The notes beneath the pieces were generated by a model. The model had not been told where the DNA came from and ran no database searches. It worked only from the letters and a program-made list of their open reading frames with translations. A stretch of 64,000 nucleotides of DNA. It comes from Henricia sp. BOLD:AAB3569 (taxonomy: Eukaryota > Echinodermata > Asteroidea > Spinulosida > Echinasteridae). Positions 23,501 through 38,500 of this stretch are shown here, in pieces. The DNA is taken from the NCBI GenBank assembly GCA_037783545.1, contig JBBELK010001389.1, positions 23,396-87,395 of the forward strand, written 5' to 3'. The first letter of the stretch is position 1. Every line of letters begins with the position of its first letter. Made by a program: the position numbers and the translations under genes.

Positions 23501-26500
23501 GAAACACCCCGCCAAGACCAGGAAAACGCATATGGATTTTCATGTTTTTTTTAAACGTGGTACATTTGACAAAGCTGAAATTTCTTCGGATGAGTTTGTT
23601 GATGTCTTTCTTTTGATTTCTAATGGTTTTATTCGCAGAATCGCTCGAAAACGATCATCTATACAGGGCCTTTAAGGCTATTTCACGCCCGCGGCGTGCT
23701 TAAGCATGCGCGCGCTTGGAAACCGCCATTGTTGCATCACTATCTTAAGCAAAATTTGGCTCTGCGGTTAAGGCAGGTTTTCAGTTGCTTACTGTTATCG
23801 ATGTCTATGAAATAGCCTGACGCTCGGTTAACGGAAAATGGGCTGTTAAACAGTTCTATGAAATTGGCCACTGGATGAATCAAAATTTACATCAATATAT
23901 AACATGCTTTGTTTTTGTACGTTTTGTAATTCTTATATAGCATCAACTCTATCCATCTCAAGACACAAAGGATAAAACAGACACAAAGGATAAAACAGAC
24001 ACTAAGTCCAATAACCTGCTGAAAGCCCAAAAGCCCATAAAACCTTGATAAAAGCAGCAAAGATGGCTTCTAAATCTCTGAGGAAATTACCACGCTACCA
24101 TCCTCTGCCATCCAACACATGGAACGACCAGTCTGGCATTTTTTTCCTGGCCACTTCGCATTGTCACTTCGAGTATCAGTTTTTATCAATTTATTGTCTT
24201 AAAATGTTCGCACTCTTGAGTGTTTTCGGCAGCAACACATAAATGCTACGTATTTATCTTAAATGCTATACTGCAATTGCCGACTACTATAGACAAGCAC
24301 TGGCAAAGAAACCTATGCTACTTGTGAATTATGATCAGTAGTATGTGTGGAGCAGTTGAGACTCTCATTAGTCAAAAATAAAGTGCATCATTAACCACCT
24401 TTATGCTGATAGTTTTGCAATGTGAGTATTAAAGCATTACCTTATTGGGAAAAAAATGTTAAAATACAAGGACATTTTGAGGGAACTTCACAATGTTGTT
24501 TTCTTTTAACTGTAAGGCCCACTTCAAACGTCGCGCTTATATGCCGTGCCGAATTAAATTAAACTTTTGTTTATTTGACACGGCACAAGCACAACGTTTG
24601 AAGCTATTTGGCTCGGCAAACTGATTTCGGCACGGCAGAAGAATTTAGCTCGACAGGGTCTGCCGTGCTATCTGAATTTAGTACGACAGTAACACGGCGC
24701 TGTTTCAAATGTCGTGCTTCTGCCGTGTCAAATTAATTTCCGCAATTGTGTTCACAATTATAGGAATGCGCATGCTCACAGCGCATATGTGAGCAAAGAA
24801 ATAACCAACAAACAATTAAGCGCATCAAAATAATAAATATGGCGATTACAATGGACCACAGAACTCCATTAAAAACAATGGACATAATAGAAAATGCACG
24901 TGCATAACGTCCATGACGTGCACACTACACATCTGCCATGTTGGATGTATTTAAGTTTGCAATTAAGTTCGCCGTTTGAAACCACTGACGTGCTTTGCGC
25001 CGTGCTACCGTCGCGCTAAATTTAATTTTATTCGACACGGCACAAGCGCGACGTTTGAAGCAGGCTTTAGTCACACAAGTCTTTAAGTTTTTATGAAATC
25101 CACAGTATGATGCGCAGAGAATTAATACAATTTTGTAATTATTATCTCTTTGTTATGTTTTTAGTTTTGGACATGTACATACAAAAATCACGGCTTAACA
25201 AAATACACCCATGTTTGTATTATTGGTATGTTTTTGACTGGTGTGTATATTTATATATAACCCTCAAAGCCATCTAATATTATGTAGCTATCGGCCTTTT
25301 TAATAAACCTATCCAGACAACATTCACGCCTCGAATATCACACTAACCAATCGTTCTGAAAGAAAATGGTTATCTACATGGTGGTCCACCAATTATGTGC
25401 ACTGTACAATTGCTAGGCCCCTGGCTAAGTAGCCAGGGGCAGACTGGATCTGTTTATAATTAAGTAGGTTACAAAGTTCTGATATCAGTCGGGTACATAA
25501 AATGGGACATTATAAAGGGTAATACACTATGACCTGGTTCACATTAGAGCACTGCTTCTTTCACTGGATATTTGATGACGAGATATCTAACGTGAAAGCA
25601 TGACTCTTCATTTGACGAATATTAGAAACAGGTTCTTTAAAGGAAGAGATCGTTTAATTTAACTAAGCAAATCTGTAATGTTCATTTTTGCTTTGTTGGA
25701 TTAATTAGGGTTTGTTTTTTTTCCTTGCCCAACGTAATTATTAACACTGTATACTCGGTGCTTTCCCGAGACACTATGAAAAACTTCATAGCATGATCAG
25801 GTGGGACTCGAATCCACAACCTCCTGCAAACAAGGCGGATGTCTTAACCACTCAACCACTGAGCTAGCCGGTATTGAATGGCCGGTTCGAATCATTCAAA
25901 TGTTGGATTAAGCGATGTAATATGCAACGGATAACCCCAGAAGGCCAAATTAATTTTGATTTTTTATCAGTGGTTGTTAAGGGATATATGAACTGACGAA
26001 GGTTATAATCAATCTTCATGAAATAATTATCCTGAACTAATCATCCACAATGATTAACTGATTAGTTAGTCATCCTGAACTAATCATCCATGATGATTAA
26101 CTGATTAGTTAGTCATCCTGAACTAATCATCCGTGATGATTAAAGGAGCGTGACCAGGGTTTCTGGAAAATAGTTTTTGATGTAACTTACCAATATTATC
26201 AAGTAACTCCCATACACACCTCCCATGTCCAAAAAACCCGAAAACATTCGCGATTTCCAGTAAAAAAATTGAACAAAACTATCGAGTCGGCTTTCAGCGG
26301 ATAATATAAACTTTGCATGAAGCCCGCCTTCTACAGTCTGAATACGCTCAGTATCAGGCTGAAGTCTTGACTCATGCATATGTACATGTATGTTCACCTT
26401 CGTAGTACTTTTAGTCTTGATATTTAATTTGTTTACATTAAATAATTTATTTAACAAAATGTGTAACGTATAAATTGTACTTGAAAATATTTTTCTTGAT

Positions 26501-29500
26501 CAGCTAAGCAACACAAAATGAAGAAAAATTTATTATATGTACGTGTTTATGTAGATAACACACGCACGCGGATATCAAACATGGCGCCCACGACTGCGCG
26601 ACGTTGTCATGATTGTTGCGTTAGCCTACGTGCTTAAAAATGTTGATATTTTCTCACCCACAAAAAAAAGAAAAGTTTATAGACAAAATAAATTATTTAT
26701 TTCAATAAAAGTGATAAACTGAACTGAAAATTTGTACGTTATTTTTATCAATAAGATAAATTCTTATTCAGATGATTGAGGGCGCTAGTCATGTAAATCG
26801 AAATTGCATTAATTATGGACGAAACCGGGCCGTTGATACTGGAAAATTAGTTTACAAATAATCGGTGGATTTTCGACGATATCCTCGGAAATATGCGGCC
26901 TAGAAGCGCGGGAGTTTCAGTTTCGTGATCAGAAAAATATAACGGATGTTACGATATAAAAATCTCATGACCCATAAGGTAAGTCCCGGGGAGTTATGGG
27001 TAAAAAAAAGTGATCTGGTCACACTCCTTTAACTGAGTAGTTAATCATCATAAACTAATAATCCATGATGATTAACTGATTAACTCTGACTAGTTAATCA
27101 TCATGAACCAATCACCTTAATGTGAGCATGATCTTTGATGCACTTACCGCTGGTCCAAGATAATCTGAAACATTGTCATCCCTGAAGTGCGGTTTGGGTT
27201 GAATGTTCAGCACAGAGTATCCTGCAAACGATGAAATATTGGCATAAATATTCAACTCAAAATATGCCGAGAATGACGGATATCTCCATAAATAATTTTA
27301 CTGACACTGATAATTAAGATTTATGTTTATTAATCCCTTATGTAAGAAAACAGATTATAAATTGCATTAAACAAAATAATCAAAGTTAGTACCTGTGATC
27401 CTTCCAAACTAGGAATGAGAGAAAAATTGTTAGGGCCTTATCAGGATTTGAACTCGAGACCTCTGACTCACTAGGCAGACGCTCTGAGCTATGAGGCACA
27501 AGGGTATACTCCCTCAGGTTTTCTCCAAGACCTCTGACACACCAGGCAGATGTTCTAACAGCTGAGCTATGAGGCACAGTGGTATACTCCCTCAGGTTTT
27601 CCCTATGGAACCAAATTTTTTCTCTCAGTGTTGCATGGTAGCACAAATGGGAAAAGTAACCGGATTGATTTTTTTTTGGAATGTTTATTTAAGCCAACTT
27701 ACCGTATCTTGCAGTAACTGACTGCTCATAAAGCAACACTGCGAGTGCCGAATCCTCAACAAGAACTTGATTCCTCAGACTCAGTTTAGCAAGGGCTCGC
27801 GACATACAGGCTCTGAGGAAAGGTACATTAATAGTGAAATATGTAACAATGAAGTTTGCATTAGCTGTCTTGAAGTATGGCAGAAACAATAGGACACACT
27901 TTTTTTGGGTATAAATTTAGGACCTGAGCCAGTTTTAAACAGATTGTTCAAAACTGACCCAACCTACTTTTAATCCCATTCATATATACCTTTTTGCGTA
28001 AATCGGTAAAACTCACCAAAATTAGCTCGTCGTTTTGCCATGTTTTGCATTCACTTTCTACACCCACAGTGTCAACACCGCATTTGTACAACTGCAGTTG
28101 TGCGTCGCTATGTTTTTGTTTGATCGCGCGCGTTACGGATAATGCAAGCGTGTTATATGCACATGCACATGATCGGGTACTTATCACAGTGCACATTTTT
28201 GCTTTCGGGAGCGTGCAGTTTCTGTATGCGTGTGCGGGTTTCTGTATTCAAATGGGGGACGTTTAACAATAGGAACAATAGGGTACGCGATTGCCAAGGA
28301 CGTCCGCGATTTAGAATCGTGTGCAAAACAAATGAGAGCAGTCGCCAAAAAACTAAGTCCAAACAAAAGAGGAACAATGGGACATCCGCGGTGGGAGGTG
28401 GGTTCACACCTGTGTGTGCGTGTTCCAAACGCGCTGACCAGGGCACGGGCGTGGCTCAAAAGTGTTTAAGACTGACTGGGCCTTTATCGTCCGTTTAATA
28501 CTGGCCATGTGATGTGCTCTCAGCCAATAGGGATGCGTAAACTGTCTAAGGTATTTACAAATGCAAAATAACTTTTAAACTTTTTTTACCCCAGGAACAT
28601 TTCTCTAAACACCTCACATGTTAAAACAAAAATTTAATTTGGCAATTTAATTTAATAAGAAGTTGATCAGAATTTTTTGTCTTTCAAATGACCCATCAAG
28701 CATTGGTAAGTCAAAATTTGATGAAATAACAAAAATTTGGGAGTGAGAAATTTTTAACATTTTGTGAGAAATCAGCCAGTCTGTGTTTTGTACACTTGGT
28801 CTAAAGCCATGATCAACTTCTCAATTCTTTCCCTTAGTTTTGATGCGTTTAAAGAAACTTACATGGGGTAAAAAATGTCGACTATGATGTATTTTCAGCA
28901 TGTGTGCCCAAACATTTTGACTGGTACAGTGTATATTTTGCAGGTCACTTAAATACAGTCAATACTTCCACAACGAGGTCCTTGACTTTGTAATAAACCT
29001 TGTATCATCAGTATGCAAAATGAAAAGAAACAAAGATTGAGGACCTAATATTGCCATTGTAATTATATAAACAGCGTCTTGTAGTAATTGCCTCTATAAT
29101 CAGTGTTTCACTGTTTATTCTACACTAGGATTGGCACGGACAATGTCTAGTTTCTAAAAAAAAAAAAATAAATAACATCCTTTTCAGCTGAAATAACCCC
29201 ACCCAAGGCATACAGATTTTAAATTGGATAATTCTCTGAAAATCTTGGATCCTTCTGTCGATAAGTTGATCACAAAATATGAATATATTTCACTCTAAAG
29301 AGGGCAATGGCCATGGACAGATTCAAATTTCTAAAGGTTTTGTTGATTTGCAGCTGCAATAATCCTGCCCAAGGGAAAACGGTCACTAAAGCTACCATGC
29401 CTTTTGATTTTAAGTTTGCCAGTTCTCTCAGGAAAAAAAAATGAACCTTCTTTTGATAAATAAGTTGATCGCCATATATGAATATATTTTACAGTAAAAT

Positions 29501-32500
29501 ATGATGACGGACAGTTATTTAGTTTCTGAAGATATATTTTACAGCTGAAATATTAATGCCCAAGAAAAACATGAGCTAAATTTACCAATTCTCTCTGAAA
29601 ATCTGTGGTCATTGTCCTGATAAGTTTATAATTGATTATCGTGATTTTTGATAGGTTTATGAAACTTCATTTCACAACACGTTGGCTGACCATCAAGATA
29701 CAGAAACAAAAATGGCAACGGAAAATAAAAATAAATCCCAGAGCACTCTTTTGTAAAGAGAAAGGGGATTACCCAGTGTCTCTGGCCAACGGAAGTCTGG
29801 TTTCTTATTAAAGGTGTTATGTTCTTCAACTGAAATAATAACGTCCAAGACAAACATGAGAGCTAAATTGATAAATTCTCTCTGAACATCTTTGGTCCTT
29901 GTCCGGATAAGTTTATCATGATTATCGTGATTTTTTAATGAGTTTATGAAACTTCAATTCGCAGCCCGTAGGCTGAATTGCATGAAGCTTACAAGTGTCT
30001 TCCACCTAAACATCAAGATACATAGGTGGGTTGTGCCATTGGCAGCCGACGACCAGAGACACCGGGGAATCCCCTTACACTTCACGAAAGAGTGCTCTGG
30101 GATCTTTTAAATGTGCTACACAACACACTGCGAAAGATAGAGCAATTGTGGTTAAGTGCCTTGCTCAAGGGCATGCACAGGTACCATGGCCAGGTATCGA
30201 ACCCGCAACACCAAGAGTTCACCTGAGTGTGTCTATTCAACGACCCAATTTTAGACCTGGCTGTTTTCATGCTAGCAAAAGTGGAAGGTTCAAGGGAAAG
30301 TAAAAAGTGCAAGCCTAGCTACAAATTTGATTATTATAATTTCTTTCTGGTATTCATACCAAGGATTCCTCAATAGTGCTCATTGCACTGTCACTCGCAA
30401 GTGTGAGGAAACCCATGAAGAATTAGAATTAGAAATGGCCAGAGACACCGGGGAATCCCCTTGCTCTTCACGAAAGAATGCTCTGGGATCTTTAGAGTGC
30501 GTTAATTACCATTACGTAACACACTGGACCAACGGCTTTACATCACTTCCGAAGGATGGAGCAAGTGTGGTTGAGTGCCTTGCCCAAGGGCACAGGTACC
30601 GCAGCCGGATTCGTACCCGCAACCCCAAGTTTTCACCTATGATTGCGAGTCAATGACCCAAACCGCTCGGCCACGGTACCCCACGATTCAACCTCCCTTG
30701 AACGAAAATGTCACAACTTACAATGTTCGGAGTGCCGTTGGGGAAAATGGGATACATTGAACTCCCATTGATCGAAGTCGTCTACTCCCAACAAAGTACC
30801 CCTTGAGCAGTTGTTTGGCTGGGACCGAGAATTCCACTGACGCCTCCGAGACATGCTCAAGAAACTACATAAAGACACAGCAGGAACATCAATCAATATA
30901 TGGATTTGTCTGCAAATGTCAGGAGAAATATCATGCAATGCGTCTTCGTATTTTCGTTAACCTTTTTGAAGTAGGGTAGACAATAAAATGGCGCACTTTG
31001 ATTTGGGTATAAATTCAAATAAAATGAAAAAAAACTGCACTTATTTATTTAATTTAAAGTTCTGATTCATTATAATTACAACATGTAAATCAAGTTTTTG
31101 TGAAGAAATTAAGTTGTTAAACAAATTCATACTCAAAACAGTGTCAGGTGAAATATGCTACCAATATTTTGCTGTAAATACCAACCTTTCTGCCGTAGAC
31201 CGGTTTCCGAAATCGAAACTCGATAGACCACAGATTGTCAGGTCCAACGACGTACGTTACTTTTAACCAATCAAATGACAAAAATCTACACATTGTATAT
31301 ATGGGTGATTCCATAAATTACAGTACCAACTTGTGACATGCAATTCATCGAAAAATGATTTGTTTCTCGCGTAAGGGGGGACACTAAAATGCCCTTTTCT
31401 CATTAGAACCAGTGTAATATTTGTTTCATACCATTTATGTGTTTATTTTTGAAGATGTAGTCAATTCCAAGCTAAAAACTCAATTGATTAGTCTGTCAGT
31501 GTTTTCATTACACTTTTATGGCACAAAAACAAATGTGTTAAGTGTAAGGAGTTTTTGGGGACACCAAAGTTGTTTTGCCTAAATTTTCAAATTCTGAAAC
31601 AAGTTTACAAAATGTTTTGTGCCGTTTGTTTAAAAGGCTCCACGAAAATAAATTTCTGCTAGAAAAGTCCGTATGTTAAGCTCGGCAAATATTGTTATAG
31701 TAACTGTAAAGTTTCACGACGTAAATATTAGGGGGACACCAAAGTGGTCCGACGAAAATCACAATGACAATATTTTTATTGTTTGCCTAAATTTCCATGT
31801 CCAAATATTTAAAGAGGAAGAATCCCCCTTGACGAAAATTTAGCATTTAGGCTTTTTTCGATAGTCCAAACATCCCTCTTGCCGACGTGGATTTTTATTA
31901 TTTTTTAATTGTCGGTTTTAAGTGGATAAATTGCAAGCAAAAGTGCGCTTTTCGAAAATGAGATTTTCGCGATTTCTGAAACGCTCATTAGGTATTCATG
32001 ATATGCGCGTGACCCCGTGACACAATCCTGAGAAAGAGAATTCAACACGATTGTTAGCTCCATACGTTTACACGCAAAAAACTTGGAAAACCGTCTCTGT
32101 TAGATGGTGTTTTTTGAAGAATTTTGTTGGTCCAAAAAGCCAGATATATGCCCAGTAGCTGCGTGGTTGTATGTTTTACAAAACACTATGAAAAAAAAAA
32201 TAGCAGAAAGATTTTCTTTTCTATTACCAAGAGAGAGAAAAATGAGTCGCTCATTCTAACTTGTACTGGCCGATGTAACACGTGGGAACTATACGGCCCG
32301 CAGGGAACTGTTCCATGCTGTATACAGACCGCTGTGAATGCCGTTCGTTCCGTGACAAAACCACCTGTCGCAATGCACCAGTATTTACTTCAAAAGAGCT
32401 TCATTGTGAGCCACAATTTCACCGTTATTTCACAAAACAGGTAATAGTAGATTGTTGTCATATTACATTAAGTGTTTGTCACGTTTGTATTTTGAATTAC

Positions 32501-35500
32501 AAGGACAAAACAGGCATGATAAACATTCACTTTGTGTATTTTCCATTCAATACTGCACAGGCCGTTTTGTATGTTTCTCAGGATGACGACAAAGTGACCT
32601 CGAGCGTTTCAGAATTTCGGGTGAAGAGGGTCGGAACTGCTTTACGTTTTAAGCAAAAGCCTGTCGATTTTTTGTGAAAAACAAGTTGTGATGGTGTTGT
32701 AGACACATACACCTCCATGATAAACAGAAAAACTCAAAAAATGTGGAAGGGGGATTCTAGCTGTTTAAGTGATTTGAAACTAAGTGCAGGCTTACATTAT
32801 GCATGGAAATTGAAAAGTTGTGGCAGTTGGTGTGGCCAGAACACTTAAAGGTGTTATGCCGTGGAGAGAGGAATTATAATTATTTTTGCATGTTTCTATT
32901 CTTTGATATATTAATTATCGATTTCGTATCTCGTTTTACATTTTATATTATTAAAAAAAGTGAAAATTTAGGCCCTAATTCCAACCCATGATTTTCCTCT
33001 TTTCTAGAAATTGTCGAAATCCCGCCGCTGCGGGCAGCAAACAGATTTGGCAAAATTCGTGATGTCATTTTACGGAGACGTTTTTAGCCAAGAAAGGCTC
33101 GCGCACGATATCACTCCGCGCCAATACAATAGTCTGGTGCCGCACACATTGTGTAAGAAGAAACCTGTGTTTGGTCTTGATCCCACCGCTATGGTCGGTA
33201 TGCTCGCCCGCGTGCGTGCGTGATCAAGTGCTTTGTGAACTACACGCCGAACGAACGGCCCGCCAGCCGGTATGGTTTCAGCGAGTGCGCGCTGAACATT
33301 CTCGTAAACTTGTTACATTGCATTATTGACAGTCACATCACAAGACGCGCCCAAAACACTGCTGGATAAATGTTCTAGTGTTAGGATTAAATTTAACATA
33401 CACAAGTATCAAATGAAGAGGAAAGAACAGGTCTAAAATTTTACATCAAACGGATATTTTAGGGTTTGGTTTTCGTCTCAACAACGTACGTTCATGGTAA
33501 GTTTTACGATGAATATAAATTCCACATTTACATGGTCTAAAAATTTAGACAATCGGCTCAAACAAACATGGTACATTTACCATGAAAACTTCCAAGGGCA
33601 AAATAATTTTTGACGAAAAAGGGTTGAGAAAAAGTTGAGAAAGAAAGAGAAAGCCGAGGCAGTACCGTTCCAGTTTCCTGTTGTCGACTTCGGTCGTCGA
33701 TTCGAACACCGGACTCGCGTTGTTCTCGGATTTATTCCTTGGTTAATTCTGGCTCAAACTGATACGGTTCAACCGTAGGAAATTCACTGGATGATTCTTC
33801 ATCGCTGTCGTCATGAAATGAATGCGATGAGCAAGAAAAAACATCGCTATCTTCATCGGAAAAAAACGTCAACACTGGAATCAATTGTCAACATGTTGTT
33901 CCAAAACGCCACGTTGTGGAATAACAATAAACAGCCGTCGGCCGGACGCGTCCGTAAAATTACGTCTTGATTCCGTTGATTTTCCAATGTCAAACTTTTA
34001 GGTCCGACGGCTGTTGTTCAGATTTTGCTTCGAGTTTGGGCTGAAAAGTGGGCTAAAAACTGCTATTGTAAAAAAACATTCGCACAGTCAAATTTTTTTT
34101 TTGAACAGTTTTCCTGGTATAATTAGATGTATTTAATGGTTTAATGTGTAATTTTGGTAGATTCCTCTCTCCACGGCATAATATCTTTAAAAGTTACGTA
34201 CACATGTTTCACGCGTAAGAGGGGACACCAAATCTTACACATTTTTTGCCAAACCTTTTGTATTACGAAAATATCAAATTGTTCATCAAATGTGAGTTTT
34301 ATTGTCAAAAGCAATGCGTTATCAATCATTTCAGTTTACAAATAACCAAGCTAACCCACCGAAAACAAGGAAAATCTTAGTTTTAAAATGATGTGTTTAA
34401 AATGTCACAAATTTTTGCCTAAAAAGTGATAATTTTTAGTCAGAATTAGGACAACGCATATTTATGATACAAATTTTGAAGGTTTTGTTTAGTACAAATT
34501 GATGTTGGTGACACAAGCAAAACTCAAAAATTAACATGTGGACTGAAGTAACTTGACAATTCAACATGAAAGTACAATATACCCATCCATGCCATTGGGG
34601 CCCGAATTTATGGAATCATCACCCATATAAAACAAATATTGACTGCTTTCTATTCGGGTCATGGTTAAGATTATAAGCCCTGGGTGATCTCAAAGCCATG
34701 ATCATGCCCCTCGGCTTCTGCCTCGGGGCATAGTCATGGCTTCGAGATCACCTTGGGCCTATAATCTTAACCATGCCCCTCATTGCAGTCAATATTTGTA
34801 TACCATACCTCTTTCATCTCAGCTGGACGTATGACTGAGCTGACCACTTCATCTGGACGTTGCATTGACCGTTGAAGTGTCTGATGGATTATACTCAACT
34901 CTGCATGGTCATCCATGGAAGAACTGGCACTGTCACACACTAACACCATCGAAAAACTCCTGGTTTGAAAACAGAAATACATTTTTTAAAAACATGAAAA
35001 ATATTGTGTTTCTTTGTTTTTTTATCATAAAAATGTATTGTGCGCTAGAGGGAAATTAAAGTAGGTCAACATTTTAATAGGTGAAAGAATAAAAAACTAT
35101 GAATGCTAGGATAGGGCGACATTTTGTGTGTAAAAAAGCTATATTAGGGCGACAATATTTTTGAGATTAAAAATTTGTTTAGGTCAACATTTATTTAGGT
35201 CAAACAACATTTTTTTAGGTCAAAAAAACATTTTTATTAGGACTAGAACTGTTTCTCTTTGGTCTGGAACCATTTTTGGAAGCTTCGGGTAAAAAAATAA
35301 GGTGTCAATTTGAGTGATTCTTGCCGAAATTTCGGTGGTCCCAGGGGAGAGGCTTCCCGAAATGTCGCCCTATTGCTGCATCCAGAGTTCTTACAACTAT
35401 TATTATTATTATTATTATTTATTTGGCCTTCAACAACACAGTATAAAGTACAAACATACAACATACGATAAAAATAAAAAAAACAATAAAAAAACCTGTC

Positions 35501-38500
35501 CAAGTTGGCCAGGACTGACAATGGTATAATGAAACACTGACTCGAAAGCCTGCCAATTAATCCTAACTTGAAGAGGAAACACACAGAATAGTACTTGAAA
35601 TTATTTACAAATAAATGCATAAAATAACTAATGATAAATTTAACTCGAAAAATACAGTGAAGAAGAAACACTTATATTTACAAATACATTGACAGAAATG
35701 GGATGAAAGATGAACGAGAGCAAAACATGGAATACACTTCTCACAAAAAGCAGAACATTGCAAGTGTCACAAATTATATGTACAAATACTTCTAACAGAA
35801 ATTTCAGGTAACTAAATCCATGTTGCATTAAGAGAATACAAGTAGAAAACAAAATAAATAAAATAAAAACGCAACATGTAAAGGGAAAGGGAAAGGGAAA
35901 GGCTGGGTACTAATGCTGTAACGAAGTCCGCAAATTCGGGATCGATTCGGTTCGGTTCGGCAAAAGTTCGGAAATGTCTTCCCGAACATTTGTTCGGTTC
36001 GGGTTTGGCAAGTATTGACGGCGGTGTGGGTTCCGGTTGAAAGTGATCACGCACGTGCAGCTATAGCTTTCTTTATAAATTAGGGCTTATGTATTTGTTT
36101 TTATCTTCAAACCCGCTCTTTAAAGTTTTACATAATTTATTTGTCGTAATGAACAAGATAACAGCTTTGGTGGGATGAAATTGACCCGGGAAACTAAACG
36201 GAATCCGCGGCTGGAGCGCGGCGCTACTGTCGGAACTTGCGGTGTGCATGCATTTTGTGATTTGTACCACGTGCAAACCATCGTGAGACTGCGTGGGATG
36301 GTGTTTATTTTCTGACGATTGTTTGTAGTACCCGCAAGTATCGCTGTGTTTCTGTAAGAGGGCTTATTGATTTTCATCAAAATGCTTTTCACAATGTTGT
36401 GCAAAATATTCTATCCAAGAACATTTTGTCCCGATATGCCAATTTCACAATGCAAATGTATCCACGCCGCTAGAGGGCGTTTGTAATCAAACCGTTACGA
36501 TCAATCGATAATTATCAGCACATGGTGCAGATGCATACTGCGCGTAACTCTATAGCTCTGGCATGTTGCGGCGATGGAGCCAATACAATATTTGATCGGC
36601 ACCAATCGAGGGACGTCCGTGTAGATATCGATCGTGAAGTCATGTCGGTACAGAATCATGTCAGTACGGTGGGCACCGGCGCTGAGCTCAAAATGTCGGA
36701 TCTATTTGGCACAAGAATTGCTTTGTACAGTGCATATGACGTTCGCCAGTTAAACACGAAGCGCTTTTGCAAGCATAAGCAGTCATTTCGTGTGGGTTTT
36801 TGACATTCAGGAAGCCAGCTCTCTTTCACATTTACAGTTAATGTGAAATCCAAAGTGAAACACTTTCGAACAGCTGAACTGAGTGAAATGTTCGGTTCAG
36901 TCCTGTTCGGTTCGGGAGTGCCAAGTTCGGTAAAATCCTGTTCGGTTCATATGTTCGGTTACAGCATTACTGGGTACACAGTATAATATATTATTATATA
37001 AAATGAAGCTTTTGCGGAGACCGTGCGTTTCTTTTACTGTGCAGCACAGAGCCCAGATTCAATGTGCGTGCACGTTGGGCGCACCACGAACGCGCGCGTC
37101 ATGGATCGAGGGAATGGATTGCATGCGTGTGCAATGCGCGCCATAGTACAGTAACAAAAAATACTGTACAACAGTAACAAAAGCGCATGCATTTGTAAAC
37201 TGACGTTTTCAACACCAAACAAACAAAAATCTCGCGGATATCTTTCAAAACAAAGCTTCATTTTATATAACAATAATAATATTGGATGTCTTTTCGGGTG
37301 ATATGAGAATATACCGCACTCGTCATGATAATACCGAACTCGCCTTCGGCTCGTTCCGTATTTTCATGACGAGTGCGGTATATTCTCATATCACCCTCAA
37401 AGCCATCCAATATTATATAATTGCCCCGAGGAGAAGTCTGTCCACACGGCGCAACACCCCGTGTTCTCTTGAAGGGTCGTCGGGGATTCACGAATCCCCC
37501 AAGTTTTTTAGGGGGAAAATTGTCGGGGAAAACTTGGAGGTTCACTAAAGTAACAAAACCCCCGAATGCGTCCACACGGTCTGAACCTCCAAGTTTCCCT
37601 TGAGGGTTTGAAACCTCCGACGAACCCTCGAGGGAACGGCCTCAGCGTGGACATGCCTTCAGTTTCAGACAAACTCAGAAGTTGCATTGTTGTTCGGTGT
37701 GTTTGGGCTTATGACCAAGAAGGACCACATTGAAAACATTTATATATTTCTAGACTTTTGCTTAATACTTACTCAGCTATAGAATGCTTTACGTTTGTCT
37801 TCTTGTTCTGTCCAGAAAAAAACATACATAAAAATATACCTTCAGTTGTTAATTTCCTACAGAAAGGTACAATTTTGGATAGAACTTATTTCAAGTCTGA
37901 GATTGCCCATACTTCACAAATTTATGAGAAGTATACCTTATACATAATTGGTGATACGCAATATCAGACTTGAAATAAGTCTAACATGGCACAACCTGAC
38001 CCCATACCGGTACCTGGTATAAAGAATGTTTTCTTACGCTGCCTCCTGGACAGAAGTAAATATTGTGGTGTTTGTTACCATTGCTATCAACAATTTAAAT
38101 TAGGTTTTTCTTGTCAACTCAACCATCCTTCGGAAGGGATGTAAAGCCGTTGGTCCGGTGTGTTAGGTAAGGTAACGCACTTTAAAGATCCCAGAGCATT
38201 TCTTCGTTAAGAGAAGGGGAGGGATTCCCCGGTGTCTCTGGCCGTATCTAATTCATCATGGGTTTCCTCACACTTGCCGCGCGAGCGACAGTGCAATGGG
38301 CACTATTGAGGAATCCTTGGTTTCAGTACCAGAAATAAATAATAATAATAATAATAATAATAATAGTAAAATTTTAAGTCACTACAACAGATACAACAGA
38401 TACAACAGATCCTGGCCTGTTCACGACGGAGGACACTCCTTGAAACAATTCTATAAGGGGCCGTCCAAAGTTGTCAACATTTTCACGATTCTATATATAG

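Larger units (their letters stand above)
31303..34624. mobile_element. 3.3-kb element with GGGTGATTCC ends (Sola-like)
   Basis: ATAT lies on both sides (31299-31302 and 34625-34628). The ends GGGTGATTCCATAAATT and, inverted, GGGTGATGATTCCATAAATT agree. The motif GGGGACACCAAA recurs near both ends. It holds the nested TTAA element 31813-32764 and the coding remnant 33732-33875. A 4-bp duplication with GRG termini is what I know of Sola2 elements; that label is inferred. Confidence 0.75.

Noticed and set aside
25355-25375. Alternative last exon of MCMDC2 (minus strand, after TTTTCTTTCAG)
   Set aside because: It would add only five residues before a stop; the 20535-20443 exon fits the family's C-terminal length and composition better.
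26140-26457. 105-codon frame in a TTAA element
   Set aside because: No transposase motif; the frame runs across the element's terminal repeat.
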